The translations under genes and the position numbers were made by a program. A DNA stretch of 36,074 nucleotides from Desulfovibrio sp. ZJ369 (GTDB lineage Bacteria > Desulfobacterota > Desulfovibrionia > Desulfovibrionales > Desulfovibrionaceae), in NCBI RefSeq assembly GCF_011039085.1, contig NZ_JAAKEI010000029.1, positions 1 through 36,074 of the forward strand, given 5' to 3'. How positions within the stretch are numbered: position 1 is the stretch's first letter; the number at the start of each line of letters is the position of its first letter. The notes under the pieces were generated by a model, which made no database searches, was not told the origin of the DNA, and worked only from the letters and a program-made list of their open reading frames with translations. This document shows, piece after piece, positions 1 to 7,512 of this stretch.

Positions 1-204
1 GCTTACAATGTGGGAGTGGAGAAAGCCAGACTGGCGGCTCGGAAAGTCAACGGCACGGTCAGGGTGCCCACGTTCACCGACAGGGAAAAGGCCCAGGGCC
101 TGACAGACTTCAATGATCTGCACCAGGCGCGCGGCCTTGAGGCCGTCCAGCGCCAGGTCGGCAGGGATTGCGCCAGGGATCATGGCAAGGAGCTGTGCCG
201 ATGA
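1..204 (+). CDS. TOPRIM-type DNA primase, C-terminal end (5' truncated by window)
   Basis: The reading frame is open from base 1 and ends at TGA 202-204. The visible 67 residues contain GLTDFNDLHQARGLEAVQ. The same pattern ([16 protein letters not shown]) occurs just after the TOPRIM domain of the 882-residue primase at 24060-26708, so this is the tail of a related plasmid-type primase. GTG at 10 is not a real start, because the frame continues to its left. The stop overlaps the topoisomerase start as ATGA, so the two genes are translationally coupled. The protein ends about 25 residues after this motif and therefore lacks the DUF927 helicase part seen in the later primase. Confidence 0.75.
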   Translation, partial: AYNVGVEKARLAARKVNGTVRVPTFTDREKAQGLTDFNDLHQARGLEAVQRQVGRDCARDHGKELCR

Positions 205-2345
205 AACTGCTGATTGTGGAAAGCCCCGGCAAGATCAAAAAGCTGCAAGGCATCCTGGGCGCGGAATGGCGCGTCGCCGCCAGTTGCGGCCATGTCCGCG
301 ACCTGCCGAATCAGGGCTATGGCCTGGAGCCGCCGGATTTCACGCTCCGCTATACGGAAACCAAGCCGGACGTGCTGAAGAAGCTCGGGACGCTGGTCAG
401 GGATGCGGAGGAAGTCTTTCTGGCATCGGATCCGGATCGTGAAGGGGAAGGGATCGCCTGGCATCTGAAAGACGCCCTCGGGCTGAAGGCCTATAAGCGT
501 GTGACCTATACGGCCATCACTCCCCGGGATGTCCAGGCCGGGCTGGACAGTCCGCGCGACATTGACATGAATCTCGTCCACGCCCAGGAAGCGCGGCGGG
601 CATTGGATCGCCTTTGCGGCTACAAGGTTTCCGGGCCGTTGTGCCGGGCGGTACGGGAGGAGAAAATGTCCGCCGGGCGCGTGCAAAGTCCGGCCGTGCG
701 GCTGGTGGTGGAGCGGGAGCGGGCTATCCGGTCCTTTGTCTCCACCACGCATTTTGGCGTGGAATTGATCTTTGAGGCTGTTGAAAACATTTCCGACGGT
801 TGGAAAGCGTGCTGGCTGCCCAGGGAAGGCTGGCTGGCAGATGGTCAGGAATATTTCCTGGACAAGGCCGTAGCCGAAAAAATCGCGGCCCTGCGGACCC
901 TGGATATTCTCTCCTGCGAGGAAAAAGAAAGCCGGGCGGCCCCGCCCGCGCCTTTCACCACGTCTTCCCTGCAACAGGCGGCGAGCAATGCGCTGAAGTT
1001 CAAGCCCAGGGACACGATGGCCATTGCGCAAAAGCTCTATGAGGCCGGACATATCACCTATATGCGGACGGATTCCCCGAACCTGAGTGAGACGGCCATT
1101 GCTGAAATCCGAGCCTGCGCTGACTCCAACGGCTGGCCGTTGCCGGAGAAACCCCGGACGTGGAAAAGCAAGGCCGGAGCCCAGGAAGCGCATGAAGCTA
1201 TCCGGCCAACGCACGTCGAGGTCGAAAGCGCCGGGGATACTCCCCAGGAAAAAGCCTTGTATGCCCTGATACGTATCCGGACCCTGGCCAGCCAGCTCGC
1301 GGATGCCGTTTTTGACGTGCGCGTGGCCCGGCTTGCCAGCGACGTGGACGGCAAAAAGGCCGTGTTTGAGGCCAAAGGCCGGACGCTCAGAGAACAGGGC
1401 TGGAAAGTGGTCATGGCTGCGGACGCTTCCCTGGCCGACGCGGAAGAGGCGGAGCCCGACAACGCCGTGCCGGATCTCAAGGCCGGATGCCAGGCTACGG
1501 CTGTCCAGGGCGCAGTGAAGATGAAAAAAACAAAGCCCGCCCCCCGTTTTTCCGAGGCCTCGCTGATCCGTGAGATGGAAAAGCGCGGCATCGGCCGTCC
1601 GGCCACCTATGCCGCCATCATGGAGAACATTGCCGCGCGCGCCTATGTGAAGGAGGAAAAAGCTTTCCTCGTGCCCACGCCGCGCGGGGAAAAGCTGGTG
1701 GACGCTCTGGCGGGCGCATTCGGCTTTCTGGATCTGGATTTTACCAGCCACATGGAAGAACGGCTCGACGATGTGGCCAACGGCAACGTCAGTTATGTGC
1801 AATGCGTGGGCGCGTTCCATGCCCAGCTCATGGAAGAGCTGGGCCGGTTCGTCCAGGCGTATGCCGTCCCTTGCCCGGCCTGCGGGAACCGGGAGCAGTT
1901 CCGGCATGTTTACTCCAGGGAAAAAGGCTGGAATTTCTGGGGCTGCAAGGCCTGCGGGGCCATTTTTGCCGATGACAACGGTCGGCCGGGCCTCAGACAA
2001 GAAAAGGGAGCTGCGGAACTGACGGATTTTTTATGCGAGAAGTGCGGCAAGCCCCTGCAACACCTTCAGGGCACGAAAAAAGACGGCTCCGGCCAATATG
2101 ACTTTTTTGCCTGCTCGGACAAGGCGTGCGGCGCAAAGTACGACAATGTGGACGGCAGGCCCGTAATCCGCAAGGCTCCGGCGCTGTCTGAACATACATG
2201 CAAAAAATGCGGCAAGCCTCTGGTGCCCCGGCCCACAAAAAACGGCGGCGTGTGGTTCGGCTGCTCGGGCTTCCCCATGTGCAAGGCCCGCTATTGGGCC
2301 AAGGACGACGGCAGCCCTGATTACGACAATCCCCCCAAACACTGA
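201..2345 (+). CDS. topA: Type IA DNA topoisomerase (TopA/TopB-like, plasmid type)
   Basis: This 714-residue enzyme relaxes or decatenates DNA by cutting one strand through a tyrosine. The TOPRIM domain begins with LLIVESPGK and continues with the acidic DPDREGE motif near residue 80. The catalytic tyrosine is Tyr287 in TYMRTDS. After the core (about residue 550) come three Cys4 zinc ribbons, with CPACG, CEKCG and CKKCG opening pairs, which usually hold the DNA substrate. ATG 201 is chosen over the upstream ATG at 168 because it overlaps the primase stop as ATGA and starts exactly at the family N-terminus MKLLIVESPGK. The length is below that of chromosomal TopA (about 865 residues). Plasmid-borne copies beside primase genes are common in conjugative elements, where they probably help process transferred DNA. 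Confidence 0.95.
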   Translation: MKLLIVESPGKIKKLQGILGAEWRVAASCGHVRDLPNQGYGLEPPDFTLRYTETKPDVLKKLGTLVRDAEEVFLASDPDREGEGIAWHLKDALGLKAYKRVTYTAITPRDVQAGLDSPRDIDMNLVHAQEARRALDRLCGYKVSGPLCRAVREEKMSAGRVQSPAVRLVVERERAIRSFVSTTHFGVELIFEAVENISDGWKACWLPREGWLADGQEYFLDKAVAEKIAALRTLDILSCEEKESRAAPPAPFTTSSLQQAASNALKFKPRDTMAIAQKLYEAGHITYMRTDSPNLSETAIAEIRACADSNGWPLPEKPRTWKSKAGAQEAHEAIRPTHVEVESAGDTPQEKALYALIRIRTLASQLADAVFDVRVARLASDVDGKKAVFEAKGRTLREQGWKVVMAADASLADAEEAEPDNAVPDLKAGCQATAVQGAVKMKKTKPAPRFSEASLIREMEKRGIGRPATYAAIMENIAARAYVKEEKAFLVPTPRGEKLVDALAGAFGFLDLDFTSHMEERLDDVANGNVSYVQCVGAFHAQLMEELGRFVQAYAVPCPACGNREQFRHVYSREKGWNFWGCKACGAIFADDNGRPGLRQEKGAAELTDFLCEKCGKPLQHLQGTKKDGSGQYDFFACSDKACGAKYDNVDGRPVIRKAPALSEHTCKKCGKPLVPRPTKNGGVWFGCSGFPMCKARYWAKDDGSPDYDNPPKH

Positions 2346-2356
2346 AAGGAGGAACA

Positions 2357-3238
2357 ATGTCCGGTTTCATGAGCTCCACCACGGCAATGAAAATTTTCGA
2401 GGCTCAGGCCAAAAAGCCGGATCCCGAGAAGCTGAGGGAACATGCCTTTTCGCCCGCGCCCGGCCCTGACGGCAAGCGTGTGGGCTGGGTCGGCCTCACT
2501 GATCCGCTTGACCTTGATTTCAGCTTCGGCATGGACTTCGGCCGCTTTCTGGCCTTTTCCCTGCGGATCGACGAACGCAAGCCCTCCAGCGCCACTATCA
2601 AAATACGTCTGGCGGAAGCTCTCAAGGAGGAAGCCGCCGCCAATGGCGGCAAAGTCTCAGGCAAGCGGAAGAAGGAGTTGAAAGAGGCGATCACGTCCAC
2701 GGTGACTTCCAAGGCCGATTTCATTCCGTCCCTGACGGATTGCATCTGGGATTTGGAGGCGCAGCGCCTCTATGTCTCCACGGCTTCGGAAGGCGTGCTG
2801 GCCATCCTGCTGGAGCTGTTTCACAAAACCTTCGGCATTACCCCCACGCCGTTGTTGCCCAAAGCGGATATGGCGGCGGTTTTCGACAGAGCGTTCCGTG
2901 AAAACATCCCCGTGGACGGGAGCGCCGAGGTCAGCGCCAACGGCTGCTCCGTGACTCTGGCCACGCCGGAGCAACAGGAAGACAAGGCGCATGTGGTTGT
3001 GGTCAACAACCAGGGCGCAGTGGCCACGGCTCTGCAAGAGGGCCTGCGGATCACCAAAATGGCGTTGCTGGCAGTGGACGGCGAACAGGAACTTGCTTTC
3101 TCCCTTGCTGATGATCTGACAGTTTCCGGCCTGAAACTGCCCAAGGGAGAAAAGGGCGATGACGCCGTGGCCACGTTCCTGCTGAAGGCGGATGCCTGCG
3201 CATGTGTGGCCAACGCCGTGGAGTGCATGGGTAACTAA
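2357..3238 (+). CDS. rdgC: RdgC-like recombination-associated protein
   Basis: The product has 293 residues, close to the roughly 300 of E. coli RdgC. Family-like features are the early REHAFSPAPG...GWVGL block, an acidic-basic helical segment containing GKRKKELKEAI (near residue 105), and the stretch after it that resembles the RdgC central domain. RdgC forms a ring around double-stranded DNA and limits RecA activity, so a copy on a mobile element could modulate recombination after transfer. A strong Shine-Dalgarno (AAAGGAGG) precedes ATG 2357, 11 bp after the topoisomerase stop. The gene is therefore probably in one operon with the primase and topoisomerase. The assignment rests on motif resemblance from memory. 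Confidence 0.8.
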   Translation: MSGFMSSTTAMKIFEAQAKKPDPEKLREHAFSPAPGPDGKRVGWVGLTDPLDLDFSFGMDFGRFLAFSLRIDERKPSSATIKIRLAEALKEEAAANGGKVSGKRKKELKEAITSTVTSKADFIPSLTDCIWDLEAQRLYVSTASEGVLAILLELFHKTFGITPTPLLPKADMAAVFDRAFRENIPVDGSAEVSANGCSVTLATPEQQEDKAHVVVVNNQGAVATALQEGLRITKMALLAVDGEQELAFSLADDLTVSGLKLPKGEKGDDAVATFLLKADACACVANAVECMGN

Positions 3239-3247
3239 CGTACGTCC

Positions 3248-3272
3248 GGGGCTGGCTGACCAGCCCCTTTCT
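3248..3272 (+). terminator. Hairpin terminator after rdgC
   Basis: GGGGCTG (3248-3254) pairs perfectly with CAGCCCC (3261-3267) around a six-base loop and is followed by TTTCTC. It probably ends the primase-topA-rdgC transcript. The T-tract is short, so read-through into the next gene is possible. Confidence 0.55.
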
Positions 3273-3287
3273 CCTGGGAGATTTCAA

Positions 3288-3839
3288 ATGCAAAGATTTC
3301 GTTCCTTCCCGCTGTTCCTTTGGCTCTTTCTGCTCTTCCTGTCGGCCCAGGCGGCCCACGGCGCAGACGCCACAAGCTTTGATCCCACAAAGGTGGCAGT
3401 AACGGCCCAAGGCTCGGGCGGCGTCCCGGTCGGGACCATCATTGCATGGCCAGTTGCGACGAACCCGGAAGATATGAGTAACTGGCTGGAATGTAACGGA
3501 CAAAGCATCTCGCGGTCAGTTTTCCCGGAACTGTTTGCGGTTATGGGTGCGAAGGTCCCGGACTTGAGGGGATATTTTCTGAGAGGTTACGGGGGAAAGA
3601 GTGGTACTCTGGGAGTCCAGCAGGACGCAGAAAAGCCTAGGCACACGCATCCCGTTGGTAAAGTTGTGAACGGCACGGGCTATCACGGGGGAGGATACGG
3701 AGCGTTTCTCGATTATTCACACTCAGGGGACTTCAGGAAGTACGGAGTGAAATACTCTGGGGCCGCTGAGTATGAGCAAGCTACAGAGAATCGCCCCATA
3801 AACAAAGCTGTACGCTATCTTATTCGCGCACGTCCCTAA
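3288..3839 (+). CDS. Secreted tail-collar-type protein, expressed member of a shufflon-like array (PilV-tip-like)
   Basis: The product has 183 residues. Residues 1-28 form a clear Sec signal peptide: a basic start, a hydrophobic core rich in Leu/Phe, and a cleavage-like AAHGA. The mature part contains a phage tail-collar signature (GTIIAWP, then WLECNGQSI, then VPDLRGYFLRGYGG) and ends in AVRYLIRARP. The frame passes in phase through the 18-bp core at 3522-3539 (encoding FPELFA), which recurs at three downstream cassettes. ATG 3288 is preferred over upstream starts because the signal peptide begins there. Shufflon PilV adhesins of thin conjugative pili have comparable exchangeable C-termini, so a cell-surface or pilus-tip role in recipient recognition is inferred. 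The protein is much shorter than R64 PilV, and no pilin genes are visible. Confidence 0.75.
   Translation: MQRFRSFPLFLWLFLLFLSAQAAHGADATSFDPTKVAVTAQGSGGVPVGTIIAWPVATNPEDMSNWLECNGQSISRSVFPELFAVMGAKVPDLRGYFLRGYGGKSGTLGVQQDAEKPRHTHPVGKVVNGTGYHGGGYGAFLDYSHSGDFRKYGVKYSGAAEYEQATENRPINKAVRYLIRARP
3522..3539 (+). repeat. Shufflon-type recombination core, copy 1 (expressed)
   Basis: The 18-bp TTCCCGGAACTGTTTGCG encodes FPELFA in frame with the signal-peptide protein. The three other copies, at 3864-3881 (+), 4562-4579 (-) and 5312-5329 (-), are identical over all 18 bases. Exchange at any of them would preserve the reading frame. Confidence 0.8.
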
Positions 3840-3863
3840 ATGAGTTTTTGGACCTAATGCGCC

Positions 3864-4211
3864 TTCCCGGAACTGTTTGCGCTTGTGGGCGGCACTGTGC
3901 CGGATCTGAGGGGACTTTTTTTGCGGGGGCATGGGGGAAATTCCGCAGGGCTGGGAGCGCATCAGGGTCACGCCATGCGTGATATTTCCGCGTCGGGTAG
4001 TATCAGTGTCGGGTTTGGCGGTTATCTGAACGGAAGCGGCATTTTTAAGCCTCTAGGAAGCCATAAAGTCACAGTCATCCGGGGATCGTGGGACAACAAT
4101 TGGAGAAGCACCAATTATGGCCTTGATCTTTCTGCCGGTGGAGTTCCCGTGGCCAATGAAGTGCGCCCCGATAACCAGGCCGTCCGCTATCTCATCAGGG
4201 CTATGCCTTAA
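3864..4211 (+). other. Silent C-terminal cassette B (direct orientation)
   Basis: The cassette opens with the 18-bp core (3864-3881) and reads FPELFALVGGTVPDLRGLFLRG. A unique stretch follows, ending in AVRYLIRAMP and TAA at 4209-4211. It has no signal peptide and no convincing ribosome site upstream of the core, so it is probably expressed only after recombination brings it behind the N-terminal part at 3288-3521. Its stop overlaps the stop of the opposed cassette C. An internal ATG at 3885 would give an unprimed fragment. Confidence 0.75.
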
Positions 4212-4579
4212 CGTGCCCGGATCAGGTAGCGCACAGCCCGGTTTACCGGACGGATTTCGCTATCGACTGGAGTAACACGCGAGGCGTAGAAATTGGCTCC
4301 GCGTTTAGCCCAGTCCCCTCCTGCTGGCGGATGCACGCCTGAATCCCAGGGGCTGCCGTAGTACATGGCCCCCTGGGTGCTTGTTCCCCAACCAGGTGCG
4401 ATCAGTTCAGGAAAACGCCCCCAAATCTCCCGGATCGCATCACCCTGAACCTGGCCAAGTTCCGCACTGTTGTGCGTCACGGTGCCATAATGCGTTGACG
4501 TATGGGAGCCGTGACCACGCAAAAAAAGTCCGCGTAAATCGGGAACTCGTCCGCCCACAACCGCAAACAGTTCCGGGAA
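4208..4579 (-). other. Silent C-terminal cassette C (inverted)
   Basis: On the minus strand it starts with the 18-bp core (4579-4562, FPELFA) and reads VVGGRVPDLRGLFLRGHG. About 80 unique residues follow, then AVRYLIRAR and a stop. The open frame extends upstream to 4669, but without a signal peptide or tail-collar start, so it is a promoterless alternative 3' end. It is convergent with cassette B, and inversion between the cores at 3864 and 4579 would swap the two. Confidence 0.75.
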
Positions 4580-4698
4580 CGCGCGCGCCGGTCTGAAAAG
4601 CGTTGTGGCGCGTGGAAGATCTGGATATAAGGAACGGGCACGGCTACCCTCTGGCCTGAGCGTCGGCACGGCGCAAACGGAAAAGGAGGGTATCGGCC

Positions 4699-4770
4699 AT
4701 GCTGCGAGTTGTTTTCGCCGCGATCATCGCGCTGGTACTGGTCCTGCTTCTAGTCTCCACGGCTAGATAA
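4699..4770 (+). CDS. 23-residue hydrophobic peptide (possible type I toxin-like peptide)
   Basis: AAAAGGAGGG lies eight bases before the ATG, an unusually good ribosome site. The peptide starts MLRVVFAAII, runs through an unbroken Ala/Ile/Val/Leu stretch long enough for one membrane helix, and ends in STAR. A 12-bp perfect hairpin follows 5 bp after the stop. Tiny single-span peptides of this kind are known as type I toxins or as small regulators of membrane complexes. No antisense RNA can be proven by eye. The gene sits between cassettes C and D, inside the potentially invertible segment. I do not recognise the family. Confidence 0.4.
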   Translation: MLRVVFAAIIALVLVLLLVSTAR

Positions 4771-4775
4771 CAGTT

Positions 4776-4806
4776 GACCCCGAACCATCGCGAGTGGTTC
4801 GGGGTC
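4776..4806 (+). terminator. 12-bp hairpin after the small peptide gene
   Basis: GACCCCGAACCA (4776-4787) pairs perfectly with TGGTTCGGGGTC (4795-4806) around a seven-base loop. GAAAAGG follows rather than a T-tract, so this may be a stability or regulatory hairpin rather than a terminator. Confidence 0.45.
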
Positions 4807-4862
4807 GAAAAGGCTTGTCACACTGGTAGCCGTGCACGGGGGCGCAAACCGCGCCGTGCCAG

Positions 4863-4902
4863 CCCCGGTTCCTGTTGACGCAGGGGCCGGGGTTCCCTTT
4901 TT
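4863..4902 (+). terminator. Rho-independent terminator (+ strand)
   Basis: CCCCGG (4863-4868) pairs with CCGGGG (4887-4892), with a nested CCTG/CAGG pair inside. TTCCCTTTTT follows. It would end transcription coming from the small peptide gene and lies just beyond the 3' end of the opposed cassette D. Confidence 0.6.
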
Positions 4903-4933
4903 AGATAACCCCTTCATGCCTGATTGGCAAGTA

Positions 4934-5329
4934 TCAGGGCCGGGCTCGGATCAGGTAGCGCACGGCCATATTTACAGGCCTGTTTTCTTCTGCGGTTGGT
5001 ACGACACGGCTGGATGAAAAAGTCAGGTTGGTAAAATAACTACCTCCATACGATCCTGCCGCTCTGTCTGAGTGGATGTGTCGCTCAAAGACTCCTGATG
5101 CTGCTACACCCTTTGGCGTAGCTGCTCCTTGAACATTAGACAGCCCTCCGCTAATTGGACGTGAACTGTCTCCTTGGACTTCTCCTAATATCCCGGAGCG
5201 GTGTGTGGTGGACGTTATGCCTACAGTGGAGCCATTATTCTGAGCATGGCTTTGTGCACCGTATCCCCTGAGAAACAGCCCCCTCAGATCCGGCACGCTT
5301 CCGCCCACAAGCGCAAACAGTTCCGGGAA
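4934..5329 (-). other. Silent C-terminal cassette D (inverted)
   Basis: On the minus strand it begins with the 18-bp core (5329-5312, FPELFA) and reads LVGGSVPDLRGLFLRGYG. About 90 unique residues follow, rich in Ser, Thr and Gly, ending in AVRYLIRARP and a stop at 4934. It has no start signal or signal peptide. A 9-bp hairpin (CCCTGCGCC 5334-5342 with GGCGCAGGG 5352-5360) lies immediately outside the core. Inversion between 3522 and 5329 would place this cassette behind the signal-peptide part. Confidence 0.75.
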
Positions 5330-5500
5330 CGCGCCCTGCGCCCCTAAACAAGGCGCAGGGCCGGGCAGCGATACAATCACAGGAATCACCCTGCTGATTC
5401 ACGAATTGTTTATATCGGTAATACCCATACTTCCTCTTTTCCTTGTTATCCAAGAGAAGTATGCATTCTGGAAGCTCTCCTTCAAAGATTTCCATGTATT

Positions 5501-5534
5501 TATACTGCACAATATAATTATATTGTGCAGTATA
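5501..5534. promoter_or_regulatory. 34-bp perfect palindrome
   Basis: The two 17-base halves (left half TATACTGCACAATATAA) are exact reverse complements with no spacer. The site lies between the shufflon-like array and the antirestriction gene. It may be an operator for a dimeric regulator, a bidirectional terminator (ATTTTC follows on the plus strand) or a boundary site. The 267 bp from 5330 to 5596 hold no other gene I can support. Confidence 0.55.
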
Positions 5535-5596
5535 ATTTTCTTAAAAAGACCTGCTTTTTGAGGCCTCCCCGGTCTCCCAGAGAGGCCATGCCCTCT

Positions 5597-6013
5597 TTAG
5601 TCGATGGCCGCAAATATCTTTTGCGCGGATTTACTGCCACAGTAGCTGATATATTCCCATAGCCATTCATAATGATCACAAAGTCGCTCGCTCTGGTACT
5701 TCGCAGATACAAAGCTGAAAGCGAACAGGCAGGCCGTAACTCCAGCTTCTTTGGATGTCATGGCGTCTTTGTAGCCGTTGGGACTGACAAGATTATAAAA
5801 TCTTTCTCCTGCTGGAGACATGTAAAAGCCCCCATTGCTCAGCTCGTAATAGCTCCACATTCCCCCGCTGTATTCCAGGCACAAATGGCGCATGTAGGCG
5901 TATACCGCCATCTCAACGACGGTAGTGCGAAACCCGAAATGACGGATGATGGCATCCAGCATCTTTTCGGAAGGAATGAGGGATTCTGTGACAACGGTGA
6001 TTTCCTGACTCAT
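5597..6013 (-). CDS. ardB: Antirestriction protein of the ArdB/KlcA family
   Basis: The product has 138 residues, the usual size of KlcA/ArdB. Recognisable blocks are the LIPSEKMLDAIIRHFGFR opening, MRHLCLEYSGGMW near residue 45, the YELSNGGFYMSP signature, and MTSKEAGVTACLFAFS toward the end. ArdB/KlcA proteins protect incoming plasmid or ICE DNA from type I restriction without directly mimicking DNA. ATG 6013 is chosen because GGAGAAG precedes it and the family similarity begins there; the longer open frame to 6271 adds unrelated sequence. The gene lies just downstream of the recombinase gene on the same strand, so both may be expressed during establishment in a new host. Confidence 0.9.
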   Translation of the reverse strand: MSQEITVVTESLIPSEKMLDAIIRHFGFRTTVVEMAVYAYMRHLCLEYSGGMWSYYELSNGGFYMSPAGERFYNLVSPNGYKDAMTSKEAGVTACLFAFSFVSAKYQSERLCDHYEWLWEYISYCGSKSAQKIFAAID

Positions 6014-6285
6014 GGCAACTTCTCCTTTTGGAGTAGCCCAGCCTTTTTCGAGCTGGGGGAAAGGGTTTTGCCGAAAGCGGGCCCTTTCCCCCTGCTCGAT
6101 AATGGGCGTAGCCCTATGAGAAGATAAAAAACGCCACGGGTCTGCTTCCGTGACGGAACGCCAGCCAGCGGCGGCTGTGACTGCGGAAGCGAGTACGCAA
6201 GCGCACGGAGCTGCACAAGGGAACAGCCGCCGCTGGTCAGTTCCGGCGCGGAAGATGCGCCTGCGGCGCACCCGGAAGCGTTTTC

Positions 6286-7380
6286 TTACATCCCCGGCAG
6301 CCGCTTCGCGCGGGCAGCTCCGGCCAGGCCCAGGATGTCGGGCGCGGCTTCCACAGCCGCACGCTTCTGGTTGTCCTGGACATGCTGATAGGTATTGAGG
6401 ATCATCGAGGCGTCAACATGCCCCATAAGGCTGGCCACACTGCCGATGTCGGCACTGCCGGCCAGGGCATATGTGGCAAAAGCGTGGCGAAGATCATAGG
6501 GCCGAATACGGCGCTTGATGTTCGCCCGCTCCAGGGCCGTGTGCCAGGCCCGGCATATGCTGCGTACCGGGCGGCCGCCCCAGGAGATGACATGCCGGAT
6601 GCCCAGCGCCGCGTCATGACGCTGCCATGCTTGCAGGATCCGGAGCAGGTCGCTGCGGATGGGTATGTCCCGGCCGTCTTCCAGATGGTTTTTCCGGGCG
6701 CTTGGCATGCGCAACATTGCCGTGCCCAAGTCCACGTCCCGCCACTCCAGGCGAAAAAGTTCACTGGGGCCGATGCGCGGCCCGGCGCATAAGCCCAGAA
6801 TGACGACGCGCTGCACATGCGGAGCGGCCACCTCCAGGATCGCTCTGGCTTCTTTGGCCGTAGGCGGTGCAATGCGTTGCGCGCGGGCACGGGGAAGCCG
6901 CAGATCATGCAGCGGATTTGCCGGCAGCAGTCCGTTTCGCACTGCCCAATTCAGGGCGGCGCGGAGAATGCTCACACGGCGATTGACGGTGATCTGGGCA
7001 ATGCCCCGCAACTGTTGCGCCTCGGAAAAATTGAGCATGTCTTGCCGGCTGATCTGACTGGCCAGGCGATGGCCAAATGCGTAAATAATCTGGCCGGCAT
7101 GATACCGGGCCTGCCGAATCGTGAGCGGATTCGTGTGGGCCAGCCTGAAATAGCTATCCAGCAGGTCTTTCACATTGATCCGGCTCCGGCCGGCTGTCTG
7201 CTTACGGGCTTTGCGCAGCAAGGCCCGCTCCCTGGCCGCAATTTCCGCCTGTGCCGCCTCAAAGGCCATTGCCGCAGCTTCATCGGCAAAACTCTGCGTA
7301 TGCTTTTTCCCGGTCCACGGGTTTCGCCAGGTGACGACCCACTGCTTCTTCTTGCGGAACTGATGAAATTGAATGCCCAT
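6286..7380 (-). CDS. Tyrosine recombinase, candidate shufflon recombinase (Rci-like)
   Basis: The protein has 364 residues, close to R64 Rci (384). The N-terminal part is an arm/core-binding region. The catalytic domain shows the first Arg in GPRIGPSELFRLEW, then YDLRHAFATYAL (an H-x-x-R-type box in which the usual first His is Tyr), then LMGHVD and the nucleophile Tyr in ILNTYQH. A strong AAGGAGG precedes ATG 7380. It lies about 1 kb from the invertible cassettes with no attachment repeat beside it, and a separate integrase at 12927 sits at the element end. A role in cassette shuffling is therefore more likely than element integration. This is inference from position and size. Confidence 0.75.
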   Translation of the reverse strand: MGIQFHQFRKKKQWVVTWRNPWTGKKHTQSFADEAAAMAFEAAQAEIAARERALLRKARKQTAGRSRINVKDLLDSYFRLAHTNPLTIRQARYHAGQIIYAFGHRLASQISRQDMLNFSEAQQLRGIAQITVNRRVSILRAALNWAVRNGLLPANPLHDLRLPRARAQRIAPPTAKEARAILEVAAPHVQRVVILGLCAGPRIGPSELFRLEWRDVDLGTAMLRMPSARKNHLEDGRDIPIRSDLLRILQAWQRHDAALGIRHVISWGGRPVRSICRAWHTALERANIKRRIRPYDLRHAFATYALAGSADIGSVASLMGHVDASMILNTYQHVQDNQKRAAVEAAPDILGLAGAARAKRLPGM

Positions 7381-7512
7381 ACATCCTCCTTGAATTATGG
7401 GCAGTATTTATCTCGAAAAAATATATTTACATATTCAATTTTTTATGTAAAAAAATATCAATTATTAAAAATAAAAATATAATAATTTTTTTACATAAAA
7501 AAGGAGTGAGGC
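7381..7512. promoter_or_regulatory. AT-rich divergent control region with TTTACATAAAAAA sites
   Basis: The 132 bp between the recombinase gene (leftward) and parA (rightward) are strongly AT-rich. They contain the motif twice: TTTTTTATGTAAAAAAA at about 7439-7455 and ATTTTTTTACATAAAAAA at about 7485-7502, which are near reverse complements. A third copy (8271-8290) lies upstream of the gene after parA. Copies placed directly ahead of both partition genes suggest operators or centromere-like sites bound by the RHH protein. Divergent promoters must lie here, but no clear -35/-10 pair stands out in such AT-rich DNA. Confidence 0.6.

Noticed and set aside
180..2000. 606-codon minus-strand frame
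   Set aside because: It lies antisense to the topoisomerase gene, whose domains are clear. High-GC codon use creates such shadow frames, and it has no recognisable motif.
5235..5510. 91-codon minus-strand frame
   Set aside because: Its second half is the cassette D core read in a wrong frame, and the start lies within the palindrome region. There is no independent support.
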